DNA of 39,401 bases from Candidatus Omnitrophota bacterium (GCA_026387385.1 JAPLLU010000020.1:1-39401), one strand, 5' to 3'. Positions 23,711 to 33,234 are shown, counted from the stretch's first letter. A program made the numbers and translations. The notes: a model not told the origin generated them from the sequence alone.

Positions 23711-24877
23711 TCATTTCTGAAATCGTCTCTTCTTATTACCTCCCATTTGCAATGCAAGTTCAATTGCTTCTAATATTTTGTTAGCATAATTCCATACTGT
23801 TTTATCTTTTATAATTTCTAGCGACTTTGCTCCCATCTTTTCCCTTAATTCATTATTACTCAAGATAAATTTCAATTTTTCAACCAATTCATCTATTTTA
23901 TTTGGACTAAAGCTGTACCCGTTTACACCCTCTTTAACTAAATCTTCTGTTACTCCAGCATATTTAGAAGAAAGCACCGGTAAGCCACAAGCCATCGCTT
24001 CATTCACCACTAATCCCCACGTCTCATTAAATGATGGCAGCACAAAAACATCTGCCAATTTATAGTATTTAACTATATCTTCTTTCTGAACAAATCCTTC
24101 AAAGAAAACATTTTTTATATTATACTCCTTAATGTATTTCAAATATTTATCTTTTTCTTTCCCTTCCCCAACCAAAATCAACCCAACATTAGCCATATCC
24201 AACTTTTCAAACGCCGCAATGAGACTGATAACACCTTTGCGTTTGATAAATGCTCCAACATAAAGAATATTCTTGGAAGGATATTTTCTCTTCATCTGAC
24301 TAATTTCATTATCCTGTATTTCTTTATGCTTCTTCATGAACCACTCAAGATCAACCGAATTAGAACCCATAACGATCTTTTCGGGTTTCGCTCCATAATA
24401 AATATTCTGTCTCTTGGCTGCTGTACCGCAAGTAATATAAGAATCGAATCTCGAAATAATATTCTTTTTGTAAAGGTCTGCTAGGGAGTTTTTAATGAAG
24501 CCGCTCAATAGATGACTCTCTGACCAAAGGGTAATGGGTATCTCGTTGATTCTTGCATATAGCAATGCCTCTATCGTTACCAAATAATGATAACCAGACA
24601 CGCAAATGGCATCCGGTTTGAACTTAGTTAGCGTTTTCCAAAATCCAAAATTAAAATAAATGGGCATTTCCCATGATTGAATAAATATACAGAAACTTTT
24701 TAGTACACTATAATTGAATTTAATCTCATCCCAATAGATATTCCATTTTCTATTAGTTTCATTTTCTGCGAGAAATATAACTTTTAAATCGACCTCAGGG
24801 TGATCGGATATTGCATTGAATACAGAAATTATATTTGGAGCAATAATATTTGTGATTAGTACGATTTTCTTTCTCAT
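23711..24877 (-). CDS. GT4 family glycosyltransferase
   Basis: 388 residues from ATG at 24877. N-terminal motifs (KKIVLITNIIAPNIISVFNA, KPDAICVSGYHYL, PITLWSESHLL) and a C-terminal donor domain with NILYVGAFIKRKGVISLIAA near 205, FFEGFVQKEDIVKYYKLADV, and the EX7E motif FNETWGLVVNEAMACGLPVL near 305, followed by AGVTEDLV. I prefer ATG 24877 because AAGGA lies seven bases upstream; an in-frame ATG at 24907 would overlap the previous gene by 11 bp and has no good ribosome-binding site. It follows the GT2 gene closely and likely adds the next sugar. Confidence 0.88.
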   Translation of the reverse strand: MRKKIVLITNIIAPNIISVFNAISDHPEVDLKVIFLAENETNRKWNIYWDEIKFNYSVLKSFCIFIQSWEMPIYFNFGFWKTLTKFKPDAICVSGYHYLVTIEALLYARINEIPITLWSESHLLSGFIKNSLADLYKKNIISRFDSYITCGTAAKRQNIYYGAKPEKIVMGSNSVDLEWFMKKHKEIQDNEISQMKRKYPSKNILYVGAFIKRKGVISLIAAFEKLDMANVGLILVGEGKEKDKYLKYIKEYNIKNVFFEGFVQKEDIVKYYKLADVFVLPSFNETWGLVVNEAMACGLPVLSSKYAGVTEDLVKEGVNGYSFSPNKIDELVEKLKFILSNNELREKMGAKSLEIIKDKTVWNYANKILEAIELALQMGGNKKRRFQK

Positions 24878-24896
24878 TTTTACATCCTTAACAATC

Positions 24897-25682
24897 TCAT
24901 TGCTCAAGATGATTATTTAACTTATTTCTATATTTCAAATAGTAAGCTATTTTAGCCCGAAGTAAATAGTAAACAATTAAAAATTTATTTATGATTCCCG
25001 GGGCATAGATTTTTCTTATTCTTAGCTCTTCTTTTCTCCATCTTCTTTTGCTTGCCTTCTGCCCGGTTTTACTTTGTGGATAAATTCGGAAGGTCCCCAG
25101 TACTTCCGGGATCAAGGCTATTATAAATTTTTTTCCAATCCGGCAATAAAATTCTGTATCCATAGAATAGTGAAAATCTTCATCAAGATAACCCACTTCC
25201 TCTAATACTGATCTTCTAAAAAAAACTGTTGCTTGGACAGGGTGGAATCTACCGCAGGTAAACTGTCTGTAAGAGAAATCTATTATCTTTTTTGTAAAAA
25301 GGAGATCGCCATTCTCATCAATATAATTAAAATATCCGTAAACCATTCCGACATTGGGATTATTCAAAAAAAAATCTACAATAATACTTATTGTTTTGGG
25401 TAGGTAAGTATCATCGGAATTTTGCCATGCCAAAATTTCTCCTGTTGCCATTTTAAATCCTTTATTAATTGCCTGTGTTTGACCGTTATCCGGTTCTGAT
25501 TTCCAGATTATTTTTTTATAATATTTTTTAAATATTTCTAATGTGTTGTCCGTAGAAGCTCCGTCTATTATTATGTATTCAATGTTAGGGTAGTCTTGAC
25601 TTAAAACACTTAAGATTGTTTCCTCAATAAACCTGCCCTGATTAAATGACGGGGTTATTATTGAAACTTTGGGATTATACAT
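24897..25682 (-). CDS. GT2 family glycosyltransferase
   Basis: 261 residues, almost all GT2 catalytic domain: VSIITPSFNQGRFIEETILS at the start, IEYIIIDGASTDNT, WKSEPDNGQTQAINKGF, then AWQNSDDTYLP as the metal-binding acidic pair near 87, and FHPVQATVFFRRSVLEEVG with MDTEFYCRIGKK near 165. This pattern (SEPDNGQTQAINKG ... NSDD) is common in capsule and O-antigen loci. No membrane segment. It starts 33 bp after the polymerase-like gene. Confidence 0.9.
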   Translation of the reverse strand: MYNPKVSIITPSFNQGRFIEETILSVLSQDYPNIEYIIIDGASTDNTLEIFKKYYKKIIWKSEPDNGQTQAINKGFKMATGEILAWQNSDDTYLPKTISIIVDFFLNNPNVGMVYGYFNYIDENGDLLFTKKIIDFSYRQFTCGRFHPVQATVFFRRSVLEEVGYLDEDFHYSMDTEFYCRIGKKFIIALIPEVLGTFRIYPQSKTGQKASKRRWRKEELRIRKIYAPGIINKFLIVYYLLRAKIAYYLKYRNKLNNHLEQ

Positions 25683-25715
25683 TTCTATAAGAGATTTATT
25701 TAAAATAAAAACGCT

Positions 25716-27023
25716 TTAGGTACAATCGCTACCATGATAAGCTACCTTTTTTTCCAAATAATAAACTGACATTGACTGTCCAATCATCACTCCGAGAAAA
25801 ATTAAAAAAGGGGCATAAGAAAGATTCCCTGAAAATGAGTTGATGAGCACAAAAGGTAACATCGAAGATAAATAAAATGCCCTGTACTTTTTAAAAAAAA
25901 CGTCTCGGGAAATAATTTTAAATATGTTTATGAAGGATTTAAGATAAAACCAGAGTATTAATAATGTTCCGACGACCCCAGATTTCACAAGAAACCAGAG
26001 GAAAGAATTGTGTAAAAATAATGCCACTTCCATCTCTTGGCTTTTGGGTTTCAAAAAGATAATTCTGCTTCCGAGTCCTGTACCAAAAATTGGATGGCTC
26101 AGAAACATTTTGAAAGCATAAGAAAACTCAGATAATCTATATTGAACAGCCACATCTTTAGAACCAGCAAAAAAGAGCGACAAGCGCTGGATAGCCCCTT
26201 GATTGATGTCAGCTTGCCAAAGAAATTTAGAAATTGACCCCGAAACAATAACAAAAAAAGTTAGTGAAGCAATCATTTTAAGTATCGAACTTACGGGTGT
26301 CTTTGATGACATGACAATGACTGAAAATAATGTAAGCAATGTTTGTACATATATGCTTCTTGTAAAAGATATGGATATAGCAAAAAGGTAAAGGAACACA
26401 ACAAGAAACCAGAATTTATTTAGAATTGAAAATTTAAAGCTGTTTCGAAAACAGTATAAATAAGCCAGTGAAAAAGGTATTATTTGCGCTTGTATCGTTA
26501 TGTTTCGCGTTTCCGAAACATGTGCTACATTTAGGTGGACTAAAAAATATCCAAACTGTTCGATGGAAATTAAAATACCGATTGCAATAAGGACTTTGCC
26601 AAATAAGACAATATCTCTCATGGACTTGAAAAAAAATGTTGATATATACACCATTGATAAAAAAAAGAAAAATATCCTAAAATCTCTTAAAATATCCACT
26701 AGCTTATTCCCATTTCTTGCTCCTAAAAATCCACTGACTATTGCGTAAAATAAAGTAATAACTAAAAGAAAAAATAAATTCTTTATTTTAACTCTAAAAT
26801 AAGTTTTGTCTATCATAGAGCGCAAATAAAAAGAAAAAATTAATGTTATAAATACAAGATCATACGGATTAATTAAAAACCCTGAAAAGGGTATTTTAAG
26901 TTCACGCCAACTTGTAATATATGTTCCGGCAATAAACACACATAAATAAAAAGACCATAATGGATTTATTAATAAAAATGTAAATAAAAGACCTAAAAGT
27001 ATAAGCAAAAGTAATGATATCAC
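25716..27023 (-). CDS. O-antigen polymerase (Wzy)-like membrane protein
   Basis: 435 residues with about 11-12 hydrophobic helices and a periplasmic loop near 270-345. The loop has the Wzy/ligase signature: VQYRLSEFSYAFKMFLSHPI, FGTGLGSRI, and FLHNSFLWFLVKSGVVGTLL, with the conserved His-Asn. It probably polymerises flipped repeat units at the outer face of the inner membrane. Compared with the ligase-like protein at 17605 it lies in the middle of the glycosyltransferase genes, where wzy usually sits, so I favour polymerase here; sequence alone cannot separate the two. Confidence 0.8.
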   Translation of the reverse strand: MISLLLLILLGLLFTFLLINPLWSFYLCVFIAGTYITSWRELKIPFSGFLINPYDLVFITLIFSFYLRSMIDKTYFRVKIKNLFFLLVITLFYAIVSGFLGARNGNKLVDILRDFRIFFFFLSMVYISTFFFKSMRDIVLFGKVLIAIGILISIEQFGYFLVHLNVAHVSETRNITIQAQIIPFSLAYLYCFRNSFKFSILNKFWFLVVFLYLFAISISFTRSIYVQTLLTLFSVIVMSSKTPVSSILKMIASLTFFVIVSGSISKFLWQADINQGAIQRLSLFFAGSKDVAVQYRLSEFSYAFKMFLSHPIFGTGLGSRIIFLKPKSQEMEVALFLHNSFLWFLVKSGVVGTLLILWFYLKSFINIFKIISRDVFFKKYRAFYLSSMLPFVLINSFSGNLSYAPFLIFLGVMIGQSMSVYYLEKKVAYHGSDCT

Positions 27024-27041
27024 TAACCTAACTCCATGAGT

Positions 27042-27090
27042 ATTCTACATCAAGCATTCTAAATCAAACATTCTAATTTCTAAAGCTTTA
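27042..27090. repeat. Heptamer-periodic repeat upstream of the Wzy-like gene
   Basis: ATTCTAC, ATCAAGC, ATTCTAA, ATCAAAC, ATTCTAA, TTTCTAA, AGCTTTA: seven consecutive 7-bp units with alternating ATTCTAA- and ATCAAAC-type words. It starts about 18 bp upstream of the gene at 25716-27023. Confidence 0.75.
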
Positions 27091-27176
27091 GTAACCTGCC
27101 CACCCCTTTAAGTTGTACCGGTTCTTAAGAGAAAGCCGCTGTTAAAACAACTTGTTCGATTGTGGGTTATAACTAT

Positions 27177-28118
27177 TTATTTTCTTAAAAGACGGCTTAA
27201 AATTTTCCTACCACTCGTATATACAGAGTTTTTGTTAATCAACAATTTCTTGATAAATTGAGAGTCTTCTAATGTTTCAATATTTGCCATTGATGCAAGA
27301 AACTTCTTATCGCCAGGAAGATGTAACAAGAAGCAGTTTTTATAATAGTCAAATGGCTTTTGGTGATGTAACGTTTTTCCGCTCCAATATCTGCCAACAA
27401 TTCCTAATGTTCCGGCATCCGCGACATATGTGCCTTTTCTTCGAATTTGTTCTAACGCAACTGATATCAAAACTTCACTACCCACATGGCACAGAACGTC
27501 AATTTTACTAATGTATTTTTCAAAAAAATTATCAATCTCACTTATAAGTGACAGAAAAAAAGCGGGAGAGCCTGTAATAAACTCCCCCCCAAACCACCTT
27601 CCTTCGCTATTGACACATGAAATGCTTTCCATATCACGGATAATAATATCGTGTCCATAAGCAGGTATGACTTGGTCTGTAATGTCATAACACATAGGTA
27701 TCTTATCTCTTATAATGTTTATTAAACATTCGGGAATTTCGTTTATAGCTCTCACATCTAGATCACAAAATCCAATATACGGAGACCTGTCAATGCTGAG
27801 TGAAGAAAAATATCGAAAAACATCAAATACGAAGTGTGCTGAATAAAAACGTATGCCACTAGGAACCTTAGTGGGAAAACTGATTTTTTCAATATGTAAA
27901 GCATCTTTTCGCCCGATTCCAATTAGGGCGTCAAAAATAAAATCCAACCTGTTAGTTAACAATGTGAATTTTATGCCCCTTTGTCTCAAAGAAGCAGAAA
28001 GTCCAATTGCGTTTTGAACGTACAATTTAATTTGTTGCTGAAAATTCTTTACGTGGGCGTTCACTAAGCTTTTTTCACCTTCAACCAAATATAGTAGACC
28101 ATACAATTCAAAGTTCAT
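27177..28118 (-). CDS. Putative GT-A-like glycosyltransferase of unknown family
   Basis: 313 residues that I cannot place confidently in a family. A GT-A-like pattern is visible: an N-terminal segment FTLLTNRLDFIFDALI, then YIGFCDLDVRAINEIPE near 113 with a DLD (DxD-type) metal motif, then GRWFGGEFITGSPAFFLSLI near 172, typical of GT8/GT77-like enzymes (a GGxxxG after the DxD). The C-terminus is basic. No signal peptide or membrane helix. It lies alone between the flippase and Wzy-like genes, with gaps of about 150 and 180 bp, and a 19-bp imperfect direct repeat (27110 and 28149) brackets it. A sugar transferase is the best guess. Confidence 0.55.
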   Translation of the reverse strand: MNFELYGLLYLVEGEKSLVNAHVKNFQQQIKLYVQNAIGLSASLRQRGIKFTLLTNRLDFIFDALIGIGRKDALHIEKISFPTKVPSGIRFYSAHFVFDVFRYFSSLSIDRSPYIGFCDLDVRAINEIPECLINIIRDKIPMCYDITDQVIPAYGHDIIIRDMESISCVNSEGRWFGGEFITGSPAFFLSLISEIDNFFEKYISKIDVLCHVGSEVLISVALEQIRRKGTYVADAGTLGIVGRYWSGKTLHHQKPFDYYKNCFLLHLPGDKKFLASMANIETLEDSQFIKKLLINKNSVYTSGRKILSRLLRK

Positions 28119-28301
28119 TAAATTCCTCTTGATTTAAGCTACAGCTATAAATTGTATCGGTTCTTAAAAAAGTGCAACCGAGTTCCTAGGCACTTTGAGG
28201 TCATAGTATGCTGACCCCACTAACAAAGAGCCGATCCAAACTTAAATTCACCTTGACTAATGAAACATTACATCATACTTCTTGTGCTCTAGAGGCCTAG
28301 A

Positions 28302-29810
28302 TTAACTCCTCATTCCGCCATTCAATAGTTCATGCGTAATCCATCCCATCAAGCGTTTTCGCATCGGGTGAAGCCAGAAGGGAAAAAAGATAATTGTTGA
28401 GAATATAAAAATAATTAAACTATTTAATACTATTGTATTAAAAATATGGTTGAATTTATACTGAATTAAGATACTAAATAAAATACCGAGCAAACATGCT
28501 ATCGTGGTTGCTCTACTTGCTTTTGGTAGCAATTCAATCAAAGGAATTTTATTTCTAATATGATAGGATAAATAAATTAAACTGCTACCTAAAGCCAAGG
28601 CAACTACCCATGCAACCACTACTCCTGTGCCACCAAAATATACTCCTAATAGAAACCCCAAGCCAGCATTTAATACTCCTATCGTGACGTGGCTTATCAC
28701 ATTCCAGCGAAGTTCTCCAATACCCAAATTTGCAAAATAAGCTGGGGCATTTAATACATTCAAAAACCAACCAATAGTAAGTAAAGTTCCAAAATCCACA
28801 AAAACACTCTCATAACGCCCAATCCATAATTTTGATATAATCGGTATAGATACAATGATTAAGGAATATAATGGTACTGCGAGATAAAAGAGTAATTGAT
28901 AAGAAGTGAGATAAACCGATTGTATTTTCTCAGGAATTTTCTCCTTCAAATCCGCAATAGCTGGAACAAGTACCTGATTTGCAGAAACAATAAGTGCACG
29001 AAGTTGTATTATCATTTTATTAGCCATCTCATAGTATCCTACCATAGACAGTCCACCGAATTTGCTCAGAAGCGCTTTCGTAATTGGGTCATAAAACATG
29101 ACTGTTACAGATATCATTTGAAAGTTTATACCATAACTAATCATTTCCCTGAATAAGTTTTTATCCCATTTATAAGGAATAAATGGAAGCATGGGTAAAT
29201 ATCTTTTAAGCAAAATCCAAGTACTGAAAAGAATTATAACATTCTGTATAATCTGGGCATAGGCTAATCCTATCAGTCCATAAAGAGGTACAAATATGAA
29301 ACACAGGACCAGATAAAATATTGCGCCACTCATCAGGAGAAGATTTCTAATATAGATCCGTTGATACCCGTCAAATCCTGAATGGAAAACACCTACAATC
29401 ATAGTGATCCATAAAGAAAAAATGGCAAAAGGTAATATTTCAATGGCTAAGCGAATGGACTCAAGAGGAATAATGTTTTTGAGAATCCATTTCATTACAG
29501 GATAGCCAAAAAGAAGAATAATACCTATAAAAACACTAACTGAAATAGCAGCGGTCTGAATAACACTACAGACATTTTCCTCCTCACCGCGGGCAACATA
29601 TTTTGCTACAAATTTTACCACACTTCCTGAAAGTCCTAAATTTGCTATTTGAGTTATTGATGTAGTCGCGAGCACCAGAGACCATATACCCAATTGTTCA
29701 ACGCCAATTGTCTTCAGGAAGAATCTATACAAAATAAATAATACACCACTAATTACTACAGTCTGAACTACGGACATTACTGCATTTATTAGAACCTGTC
29801 GCCTTTGCAT
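28302..29810 (-). CDS. Wzx-type oligosaccharide flippase
   Basis: 502 residues with 12-14 membrane helices, MOP/PST superfamily. The N-terminal RRQVLINAVMSVVQTVVISG then YRFFLKTIGVEQLGIWSLV, and the NLGLSGSVVKFVAKYVARGE turn, are typical of lipid-linked glycan flippases. The C-terminal half has GVLNAGLGFLLGVYFGGTGV. It moves undecaprenyl-linked repeat units across the inner membrane. A second flippase lies at 31837, unusual within one locus. It ends 183 bp before the GT-A-like gene and starts 4 bp after the methyltransferase stop. Confidence 0.88.
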   Translation of the reverse strand: MQRRQVLINAVMSVVQTVVISGVLFILYRFFLKTIGVEQLGIWSLVLATTSITQIANLGLSGSVVKFVAKYVARGEEENVCSVIQTAAISVSVFIGIILLFGYPVMKWILKNIIPLESIRLAIEILPFAIFSLWITMIVGVFHSGFDGYQRIYIRNLLLMSGAIFYLVLCFIFVPLYGLIGLAYAQIIQNVIILFSTWILLKRYLPMLPFIPYKWDKNLFREMISYGINFQMISVTVMFYDPITKALLSKFGGLSMVGYYEMANKMIIQLRALIVSANQVLVPAIADLKEKIPEKIQSVYLTSYQLLFYLAVPLYSLIIVSIPIISKLWIGRYESVFVDFGTLLTIGWFLNVLNAPAYFANLGIGELRWNVISHVTIGVLNAGLGFLLGVYFGGTGVVVAWVVALALGSSLIYLSYHIRNKIPLIELLPKASRATTIACLLGILFSILIQYKFNHIFNTIVLNSLIIFIFSTIIFFPFWLHPMRKRLMGWITHELLNGGMRS

Positions 29811-29814
29811 TTTA

Positions 29815-30783
29815 TTATTTCTTTTTGAAAATCACTACTAAATGATCTTTTGCAGATAACCATGAAGGAGGATGCTCGTATATGTTATTTGAATTACTAC
29901 CATTATTAAAGTAAATACGCCTTATCTTACGTAATACACAAAACAGAGATGGACAGAATATATATGTTAGATTTTTAATAAGATCTGAAACTACTGTTTT
30001 AAATGTAATCCCTCCAGCATGAGAAAACTTTTCAGCATGGGCAATTTCAAGATTTAATTTTTTAGCAACAAAATCACACCAGTACTTGTTTATAAATGAT
30101 ATATGTTCTGGAAGTGTACAGTACCAATACTTACTTCCACAAATTTTCCGTGTTATAGCTTCAGCATTTCCGGAAGATATGATTATATAGCCGTTTTCCC
30201 CAGTCAATCGAGATATTAAAGAAATAAATTTAAAGGGGTCTTCTACATGTTCAATAAAATCGAAAGCAGTTATAACATCAAACTCCATTGCGGGATTATT
30301 CAGTTCATGTATATCTCTTGCGACTATTTTTATACCTTTTGAAGTAGCTTTTTCAGTAGCATATGAATTTATTTCTACGCCATAAAGGCCTAATCCATTT
30401 TTTAAACTTTCTAAAAACTTACCATCCCAACATCCAATATCTAAGATAGAACCAACTGCTACTTTTTCACTTACCCACTCTGCAGCCATCTGCCAATCTT
30501 TTCTGTTTTTAAATTCATATTGCCAGTTTTCTGGATTTCCTACTTGATAAATTCTTCTTAGCAGATCTTTATTAAACCTTGGCCATCGGAATTGCAAATT
30601 ACATTTTAAACATTTTAAAAGATGCCCACTCGTAAGGAATGAAATCGGCAAAATGTTTCCAGCACATATGCTCATCCGTGGGATTTTACCGATATAAGCT
30701 ATTCGATATGAATTACATGAAGGACAACTTACAGATTCAGTTCCATCTTTAGTTAAGCTTTTGCATTGCCTTAGTAGTGCCAT
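29815..30783 (-). CDS. SAM methyltransferase with N-terminal zinc knuckle
   Basis: 322 residues. Near the N-terminus two CxxC pairs, SCPSCNSYR near 19 and LKCLKCNLQFRWPR near 57, form a probable zinc ribbon, common in glycan and cell-surface methyltransferases. Residues 105-215 are a methyltransferase-12/23-type domain: SILDIGCWDGKFLESL, LYGVEINSYATEKA, FDVITAFDFIEHVEDPFKF and GENGYIIISSGN. The C-terminal part (IKNLTYIFCPSLFCVLRKIR) may contact membrane. Likely methylates a sugar of the repeat unit; exact target unknown. It is translationally close to the flippase (4 bp). Confidence 0.85.
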   Translation of the reverse strand: MALLRQCKSLTKDGTESVSCPSCNSYRIAYIGKIPRMSICAGNILPISFLTSGHLLKCLKCNLQFRWPRFNKDLLRRIYQVGNPENWQYEFKNRKDWQMAAEWVSEKVAVGSILDIGCWDGKFLESLKNGLGLYGVEINSYATEKATSKGIKIVARDIHELNNPAMEFDVITAFDFIEHVEDPFKFISLISRLTGENGYIIISSGNAEAITRKICGSKYWYCTLPEHISFINKYWCDFVAKKLNLEIAHAEKFSHAGGITFKTVVSDLIKNLTYIFCPSLFCVLRKIRRIYFNNGSNSNNIYEHPPSWLSAKDHLVVIFKKK

Positions 30784-30794
30784 TTAGTTAATTT

Positions 30795-30881
30795 TTACTT
30801 TTTGAAGAAAGCAACATCTATATAAATCCAATACCCATCATCAGCAATATAAATTCGTAGTGGCTTAGCTTTACGTATCGC
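30795..30881 (-). pseudogene. Possible tail of a lost methyltransferase gene
   Basis: In the 301-bp gap 30784-31084 the only suggestive stretch is a 28-codon open tail on the minus strand, containing KPLRIYIADDGYWIYIDVAF and ending in KK-stop. It resembles the C-terminal strand of glycan methyltransferases, but an in-frame stop precedes it at 30884-30882, and no continuation is visible in other frames. The rest of the gap holds nothing I recognise. Confidence 0.25.
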
Positions 30882-31084
30882 TTAAAAAACCTGATTAGTA
30901 GTATCCAACCGTTTAAACACTAGAAACAACACCGTGATTTCAAGAGCACGGAATGGCGAAAATGTTTGGCTATTCTTCATTACGCAATAACAACTCAAAA
31001 TACCCTAATCCTTTGGCATTTTATTGAATACAGGAATCCAGTAAGGGTAATGATGTTTGTAATTAATTCTGCTTTTTTATCATC

Positions 31085-31792
31085 TTACGCCTTACTTGCT
31101 TCAACACAAAGACTATATTTAAACCTATCAGGATTATCGAGAATGCCTATCTTTTCTATTGCACTGTCTAAATATTCTTTTTGAGTTATTCTCACAAAGC
31201 CAGTTTGCTTTAATTTTAAACTTAATGAGTAATAATCGTACATCCATTTATGAATATTTTTATTTGATTGGAGAACCTTTACAAATCTAATTAAAAAAGA
31301 GTCATCTTCTCCTGCCCTATCAAATAATCCTAGTCGTTCAATAAATTCATCAGCAGGAGAAGTAATATTAGCTGCGTCTTTTTTAATTCCTTTAATTTTG
31401 TTAATATAATTTTGGCTCAAGCCTTGTAAGTCAGGAACTATAATTCTAATAATCCCTTCCTTCATCATCACCCGATAGCATTCCCTTAGAAAACATTCAC
31501 AATCTTTTTTAGAAAGGTGCTCAAGAAAATGAGAAACATAAATATATCTTACTGTCTTATCTTTATAAGGCAGCCCCTTCCGTACATCTAACACCGTAAT
31601 ATTATTTGGCCATGGCAAATCATAGAGTCTTTTAGGAATAACTTTTATCCTGCTTAGAAATTTTTTAATTCTAGGGTAGCGAGCAAGTATGGCGCTAAAG
31701 GAATTATCAATGTTTATCCAGTCTCCTGGCGTATTGGTATATCCACAACCGATATTAAGCATTAAACCTAACTTAGTATTGCAGTATTTCAT
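31085..31792 (-). CDS. SAM-dependent methyltransferase, predicted
   Basis: 235 residues with a compact Rossmann methyltransferase core: LMLNIGCGYTNTPGDWINID near 10 (SAM loop followed by the Asp of strand 2), ITVLDVRKGLPYKDKTVRYI near 64, VSHFLEHLSKKDCECFLREC, and GIIRIIVPDL. The NIGCG...W.NID and SHxLEHL pattern is common in capsule loci. Residues after 120 are variable and helical. It begins 44 bp after the flippase stop. Probably acts on the same glycan as its neighbours. Confidence 0.8.
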   Translation of the reverse strand: MKYCNTKLGLMLNIGCGYTNTPGDWINIDNSFSAILARYPRIKKFLSRIKVIPKRLYDLPWPNNITVLDVRKGLPYKDKTVRYIYVSHFLEHLSKKDCECFLRECYRVMMKEGIIRIIVPDLQGLSQNYINKIKGIKKDAANITSPADEFIERLGLFDRAGEDDSFLIRFVKVLQSNKNIHKWMYDYYSLSLKLKQTGFVRITQKEYLDSAIEKIGILDNPDRFKYSLCVEASKA

Positions 31793-31836
31793 ATAAATCT
31801 GCGCAACGCTGACCTCATCAATGTCGGTCTACTTGA

Positions 31837-33195
31837 TTATCCTAAGAAAGTCGTATCCCCGCTCACCAATAGCTTATACCGCAGCCTAACGAGAATCAAT
31901 ATCCAAAGCGTATAGGAAAAATAAAAAATGACGCTGGCAGCCACTACACCCACCACGCCCCAATAAGCCGCTCCAAGAATATTCAGCAGCACTCCAACGA
32001 TAGCAGTCAGCACTTTCGGCAAAAGTAAAGAACGTGTTTCCATTCCAATCTGAAAAATAATGCTACCACATTGACCACTAGCAAACAGGCCACCAGCCAA
32101 CACCATGCCTGGCAGAAGCCACGAAATCTCACGGTATTCAGGCGCTACCAAATACCTAAAAATAGATCTGTGCAGGGAAAAAGCGAGTAATGTGGCGATG
32201 CCCGTAATGAACAACGTTACCACTGTCAGCCTCCAGTTGAGTATATGAACTTGCCACATTCGAGACGGATCGGATGCATCGCCAACCCGCTGGAAGAACA
32301 CTGGTGCCACCAGCTGCGTAATAAGTCCACTGAAAATTGCGATAGGATAGTAACCGAGTTGATATAGAACCGCATATAGACCTACTTCTCGTGTACCAGT
32401 AAATATCTTTAAGGCCCAGCGGTCAGAAGCCAGTTGCGCCCAAGTAAAGATTCCCCATAAGGCAAAAGGCCAGGCATAGGTGAACATTTTAGTTTCCCAA
32501 TGCCAAGGCAAAACCTTTATACTGGATGATAAGTTTCTCGTGGGTAATAATTTACGTTTAAAAAACCAAAATTGGGAAAGCAGAACCAGGAGGGCACCTA
32601 TCATGTATCCCAACATAGCCAAAGAGCTGATTGCGCCAAACCACATAACTAAACCCACTGCTATCATAAACCGTCCCCAATAGGCCAATGCCTGATGCCA
32701 TGCCACAACCAGACGTTGCCGTGCGGCGTTCTGTATACCATCTAGAACAGAATTATAACCCGAAAAAAGTGAGAAGCCTAATGTAGCTGCACCCAACCAC
32801 AACCATTTTGATTGTTTAGTTAACAGCAGAAACACACCTGTGCCAATTAAAAGCAGAAACACGATCCCCGTAACTTGCACGAACATCCTGCGTAGAGCCA
32901 TCATAAATGACGGTAGCTCACCTTTCTCGCAAGCAGGGGAGAAAAAACGCAACGCAGCACTACTTAACGGGCTAAACAGAACCAGGTTTACGAGTGTAGC
33001 TAGCGTCATCCCTAAAGCCAGCTCCCCATAAATTTGTGGCGACAATACACCGGTGAGCAGACGCACGCCTACAAGTGCCCCAAAAAGCGCTATTACCTGT
33101 CCTAATGAAATCCAAAAGAACTCACGGCCTAAACGTTGAAATCGCTTGTGATTAGACCGGACAAAGCTATCTAGCTTTTGAATAATATAACGCAT
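31837..33195 (-). CDS. Second Wzx/PST-type flippase
   Basis: 452 residues with about 12-14 membrane helices and the MOP-superfamily start REFFWISLGQVIALFGALVG, RLLTGVLSPQIYGELALG and SPLSSAALRFFSPACEKGEL. The gene looks clearly richer in G+C than its neighbours at 24-31 kb, which suggests a separate acquisition. It overlaps none of its neighbours: 44 bp before the methyltransferase, 39 bp after fcl. It may serve a second glycan or a different carrier lipid than the flippase at 28302. Confidence 0.85.
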   Translation of the reverse strand: MRYIIQKLDSFVRSNHKRFQRLGREFFWISLGQVIALFGALVGVRLLTGVLSPQIYGELALGMTLATLVNLVLFSPLSSAALRFFSPACEKGELPSFMMALRRMFVQVTGIVFLLLIGTGVFLLLTKQSKWLWLGAATLGFSLFSGYNSVLDGIQNAARQRLVVAWHQALAYWGRFMIAVGLVMWFGAISSLAMLGYMIGALLVLLSQFWFFKRKLLPTRNLSSSIKVLPWHWETKMFTYAWPFALWGIFTWAQLASDRWALKIFTGTREVGLYAVLYQLGYYPIAIFSGLITQLVAPVFFQRVGDASDPSRMWQVHILNWRLTVVTLFITGIATLLAFSLHRSIFRYLVAPEYREISWLLPGMVLAGGLFASGQCGSIIFQIGMETRSLLLPKVLTAIVGVLLNILGAAYWGVVGVVAASVIFYFSYTLWILILVRLRYKLLVSGDTTFLG

Positions 33196-33234
33196 TATAA
33201 CTTGGAGAAATTGTTAATGAGGACGGTTTTAAAA

